A stretch of DNA of 64,000 bases, taken from contig NW_006921536.1 in the NCBI RefSeq assembly GCF_000340215.1, forward strand, positions 4,504,388 through 4,568,387. Reading direction: 5' to 3'. Shown piece after piece: positions 60,296 to 64,000 of this stretch. The notes under the pieces were generated by a model. That model saw only the letters and a list, made by a program, of their open reading frames with translations, did not search any database and was not told the DNA's origin. This DNA is from Pseudocercospora fijiensis CIRAD86. Its lineage: Eukaryota; Ascomycota; Dothideomycetes; Mycosphaerellales; Mycosphaerellaceae. Within the stretch, counting starts at the first letter, position 1. Each line of letters begins with the position of its first letter. Position numbers and translations under genes: made by a program.

Positions 60296-61248
60296 GGCGG
60301 TGTGGAGGGTGGTATGCGCAATGTGCTCTGAAGCTGGCAGCGTGCTTTGCGACTGTGTCCTAGGCAGATGAGGTGCAATTGATGGGTGGCAGTGGTAATT
60401 GCAGGTCGTGGAGGAAGCAGAGCAAGCTTGGAAGCACCCTTGGAATTGTGACGTTGCTGGCTTTGTGCGGGAGGGTGGGGACTTACTTGCTGTGCGGATC
60501 GCGTATCGTTGAAGATGTGGCTGAGGATCCGTACAGATCACCAGCAAACAGATGGTATTGATGATATTGATGGCGAGAGGGAAGGCACGACTAATACGAG
60601 CAATCAATTGGCAGGATCTCTGCAAGTCACTCGTGATTCTCTCAATCACTCGCAAATCATCATCCGCACGCTGTTTCAAGTTGTGAATGCGACTACGGCG
60701 GGCTGCAGCGGCAGCTTCGGCAAATTCGCAGCCTCAGGCTTTGCCAAGAGAACAGCTGCATCTCGTTGCCGTCCCGGCGGACTTCTTGTTTTGATGTAAT
60801 CAACACAGCGAGTTTCATCTGGACTTCCGCCTCTGACCACCTCGCACCGCCGACGACTGCTCCCCCGTCCACCCACCACCACCCGGTAGCAGTAGTGCTA
60901 GCCGCGCCGTACTAACCACAGCAATACCCTCGAGTCCGCGTGCGCCGACCTCATCGCCCGCGGCGCAGCCCATCGCCTGGAGTCCTGGACCCGATCTGCA
61001 ACAACAATCGCAGCCCTACCTAGCATTCCACAGCCTATATGCCGTCTCCTCCTACAGGTATCGCTCTCCACTCTTCCTATACCATACGCTTCCACTGCGA
61101 AGACACTCGCGCTTGGGTATCAGCATGAAGTTGGGCGTCGGAGCACCTCGCTGACCAGCCACATCCAGAAGTAGCGAAATCATAACATTGCCTCGACATC
61201 AACATCAACAATAGTGTAAACAACCTCGATACATCCATACCTTTACAC
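60296..61248. promoter_or_regulatory. Divergent promoter region between YOP1 and the RFX gene
   Basis: 953 bp between two start codons pointing away from each other. No coding sequence is supported. No individual operator can be assigned from one sequence; RFX proteins often repress their own genes, but I did not identify a convincing X-box. Confidence 0.5.
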
Positions 61249-63736
61249 ATGTCGGCTCGCAATAGCCAGCGACCCGAATCACGGGCATCGACCACCAGCG
61301 CCACCTCGCATCACAATGGCCCACCGACGCATGATGCAAAGGCTGCCCATCCCGCATATATGACCCACGAGCCCGAGCCTGCTCTTCTACAGTATCAAGC
61401 CAGCATGGCACCGCAAGCCATGCCACAATACGAAGCAGCGCAGCCCATACAGCAACCTCCTCATGGCCATCCTCATGCGCAGCCCGTCCAATTTCCCATG
61501 CCACCGCAATACACCGCTCATGATTCGCCATATATGCAGCAGGATATGCACTTTCAAGGTCATCATAGGATGGGCTCTGCGCCTATAGCTGCTGCTGCCG
61601 ATCTTCATGAAGACAAGAGGAGGAAGGGTTCTGCTGTCACTGCGACCAATGACAAGGAACTGCGCGAGATGCTTGCTAAGAACGAGGGTCGTCCGCTGCG
61701 AGAAGTTGCCCAGGAAGTCATTCAGAAGGAGCGCACGCCAATGGCCGAGAAGACAAAGCAGCTCTTTGCCATGCTTTGGTGAGGAATTACTCATGAAATA
61801 CGAATTGCCCTCCTTGCTAACAATTTTCAGGCTTCGAGCTGTGTGCAAACCGGCAAAGACTTCCGTCCCTCGCAACCGAGTCTACTCTCAGTATGCCACC
61901 CGCTGTGGTACTGAGAGAGTGGTTCCCCTCAACCCGGCTTCCTTCGGCAAACTGGTACGAGTGATCTTCCCAGGAATTCAGACTCGTCGTTTAGGTGTAA
62001 GAGGTGAGAGCAAGTACCACTATGTGGATCTCGCGCTCGAAGATGAGCAACCGAATGGACCTCCCGCATGGCAAGGAAGTCATCTCCAGATGGACAGCCG
62101 GCGACGATCGCAATCCTCGAGTACTCAGCAAATCGACTTTAACAACATTCCTCGCTTGCAAGCCGACACCGCCGCATTCCCGACCACCGATGGCGCATTC
62201 GATCTTCAATCAGCACTCCCTCCCACGCCCCGAGGTCCAGCATCAAAAGGAAAGTCCTTCCTCTATCCCGAAATTCGTGGCTACGAACGTGGAACGGCGA
62301 CCGCCATGACATATTCGCACACGCTCCGGTTTCCGTCGAGCAACATCCCAATGTTTACCGAGAACGAACCTGTCAATCTACCACCCATACAACCTCATCT
62401 ACCAGAGCGTACCGACGTGGACACTGCAGAGGCATTGGCAGCCTTGTACAGAACTCACTGCACTTCACTGATTGACAGCATACGATTTTGCAAAGAGAAA
62501 CAGTTCTTCCGACTGTACACATCATTCCATGGCACTCTTACTGTTCCTGTACAAAAATTGTTCACACACAAAAATCTGGCACCTTGGATAGAACAGTGCG
62601 ATCTGGTCATGTACAGGACGATGGTGCGCTTCGTCAGCCGACTGACACTACAAGCAGCACCTGCTGTTGTCATTAATATCTTAAGCAACATATCAACAAC
62701 CTTACACGGTCACATCGCGAAGACCTTTGCAAATCAGCCTCCACACGTCCTCGACGCCAAGCTTCGACCTGCCACCATTTTCGCTGGCCTTCTGCATCGC
62801 CTTATAAGGGTCAACCAGTCGGCCCACGCTGCAGCAAACTTGCTCACCATCGACCAAAACAGAGAGCAAATGTGGCAAGAGTGGTCAACAATGGTCAATC
62901 CAAAGCGCGTCATGGAGGCTGAACTCCCCGACTGTGGATACGAAGAAGTTCACAGAATCATGACTACCGAAATGCGAAATCTGCTTGAACCAATCTCGGC
63001 ACCCAACTTTGAGGATGCATCCTTCTACAACTTCGAGGCTACAAATGGAGACTTTGCGGCATATCTCCAGAACCAGACCGCACCTTCTTCGAGGAACGGT
63101 CCTTCCCAGGTGTCGGCAGAGAATGTATTGGATCGATGGTCTGCATTCATCTCATCACTGCCGGCGCGCTTTCCGGATGCGCCGGCTCGGACGATCCTGC
63201 ACTGCATCTCAGCGATCGGCACGGCATCGATTCGAGACATTACCATCGTCGGCGGTCTTTCATACAGCTACTGGTGGGTGCTGAAGATGTTCGTTGACGA
63301 GATGGCATTGTGGCTTGCGGAAATGGGCGGGTTCCTCGAATCTGTCGAAGGAGAGGTCACGCCAAACGGTGGAAACATGTATCAGTCGCCAACACTGGAG
63401 AACGGCCAACGCAGTCATAGCGGAAGCCGAATGAGCAGCATGGGCCCTGGCGCATCAGGAAATGGCAACGACGCGGCTCAACAGTCTCTGTTCATGACAG
63501 ATTCACAACAGCCGAACTCCGCACCTCAGCAGCGCCAGTCGCAAGCTCATGGCCTGCCATTTCAACCTCAACTACAAACAGCTGGCTCAAAGTCCCAGCT
63601 CCAGCAGTCCCAAGAGGCTGACATCGACGATAGCGGCATTGTGATGGACGACGACTTCACCAAATTTGCCGTTCCAGGCTCCCATTTCAGCATGGAGGGC
63701 TTGGGCACCGCCGGTATGAGCGTCGATCCTCTTTAA
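61249..63736 (+). CDS. RFX-family transcription factor
   Basis: Two exons, 61,249-61,778 and 61,831-63,736, joined over a 52-bp intron (donor GTGAGG, acceptor TTTCAG), encode 811 residues. The junction lies inside the winged-helix RFX domain (about 175-250), which reads LWLRAVCKPAKTSVPRNRVY then PLNPASFGKLVRVIFPG and TRRLGVRGESKYHY, the classic RFX signature. The N-terminus is Gln/Pro/His-rich. Residues about 330-620 form the helical extended region usual in the family (such as EALAALYRTHCTSLIDSIRF). The tail is Gln/Ser-rich. Known relatives: yeast Crt1 (repressor of ribonucleotide reductase genes) and RFX factors of filamentous fungi in cell cycle and morphology. Which applies here is inference. 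Confidence 0.94.
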
Positions 63737-64000
63737 GCAGCCACCACGCCTTTAGCATCAAAGAGGCGGAGATTGGCGGCTACGAAGTATACGTATGGAG
63801 TATGATAAGGCGGCGGCGGTAGAACGGGACCGCAAAATGGATGCGGGAGTCTTTTTGTGTTTTTGCTTTGTTTATACCACTGGGACGTTTACGGTAGCGA
63901 GCGAGAAGGCGCTGTGTTAGTATAATAGGCGCTGGGCGGCGGCGGCGGCAGATTTGGCAGCGCACGAGTATTGTTAGGTCTGGATCTGCCTTGATGTCGA
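63737..64000. other. 3' flank of the RFX gene
   Basis: 264 bp to the window edge. It holds short GGC-type repeats (GGCGGCGGCGG near 63,937) and no coding sequence I can support. Confidence 0.5.

Noticed and set aside
61607..61830. Alternative start of the RFX protein inside the first exon in another frame
   Set aside because: It overlaps the true first exon out of frame and reads through the intron; the spliced model gives the intact RFX domain.
1..64000. CRISPR arrays, rRNA, tRNA or other structured RNA genes
   Set aside because: No regularly spaced identical repeats with unique spacers were seen, the genome is fungal, and I found no convincing tRNA or rRNA sequence by eye; a tRNAscan/Infernal run would be decisive.

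Overview
The window looks like a contig of a filamentous ascomycete (Pezizomycotina, probably Dothideomycetes; the class is inference). The supporting signs are short GT-AG introns of about 44-142 bp, recognisable Yop1 and RFX orthologues, and two repeat blocks with the mark of repeat-induced point mutation (RIP): CpA/TpG is almost absent, TpA is in excess, CpG is kept, and coding frames are broken mostly by TAG/TAA where Trp or Gln codons are expected.

Layout. (1) About 1-31,540 is a solid block of RIP-mutated mobile elements. It holds the start of a Ty3/gypsy element (C, minus strand, running off the left edge) and a large Ty3/gypsy chromovirus (B, minus, about 1.3-23.4 kb). B is split inside its chromodomain by a complete second chromovirus (A, 5,813-14,382, minus, 293-bp LTRs, target duplication GTTAT). 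A Helitron follows (about 23.6-31.5 kb, plus). (2) About 31,540-35,423 is an unmutated gene island with an intact cytochrome P450 and a berberine-bridge-type flavin oxidase pseudogene, frameshifted and cut off at the repeat edge. (3) 35,424-46,412 is a hAT DNA transposon with 27-bp terminal inverted repeats and 8-bp target duplication GCGCCCAT. A complete chromovirus (D, 38,880-45,937, 196-bp LTRs, duplication TCGAG) sits inside it. (4) 46,421-64,000 is ordinary gene-bearing DNA: an MFS sugar-porter-type transporter, a large protein with C-terminal Sel1-like repeats, a bHLH transcription factor, the ER-shaping protein Yop1 and an RFX transcription factor.

The core genes on the right do not form an obvious pathway. 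The P450 and the flavin-oxidase remnant may be what is left of a small oxidative metabolic cluster caught between two transposon blocks. Points most worth follow-up are open frames in the mobile elements that match no function I recognise: a sense frame of about 1,240 codons with a lysine-rich histone-H1-like tail behind the chromodomain of B, an antisense frame in the 3' region of A, and a second frame beside the hAT transposase. Both nested insertions are supported by target duplications and by reading frames that join again when the inserted element is removed.
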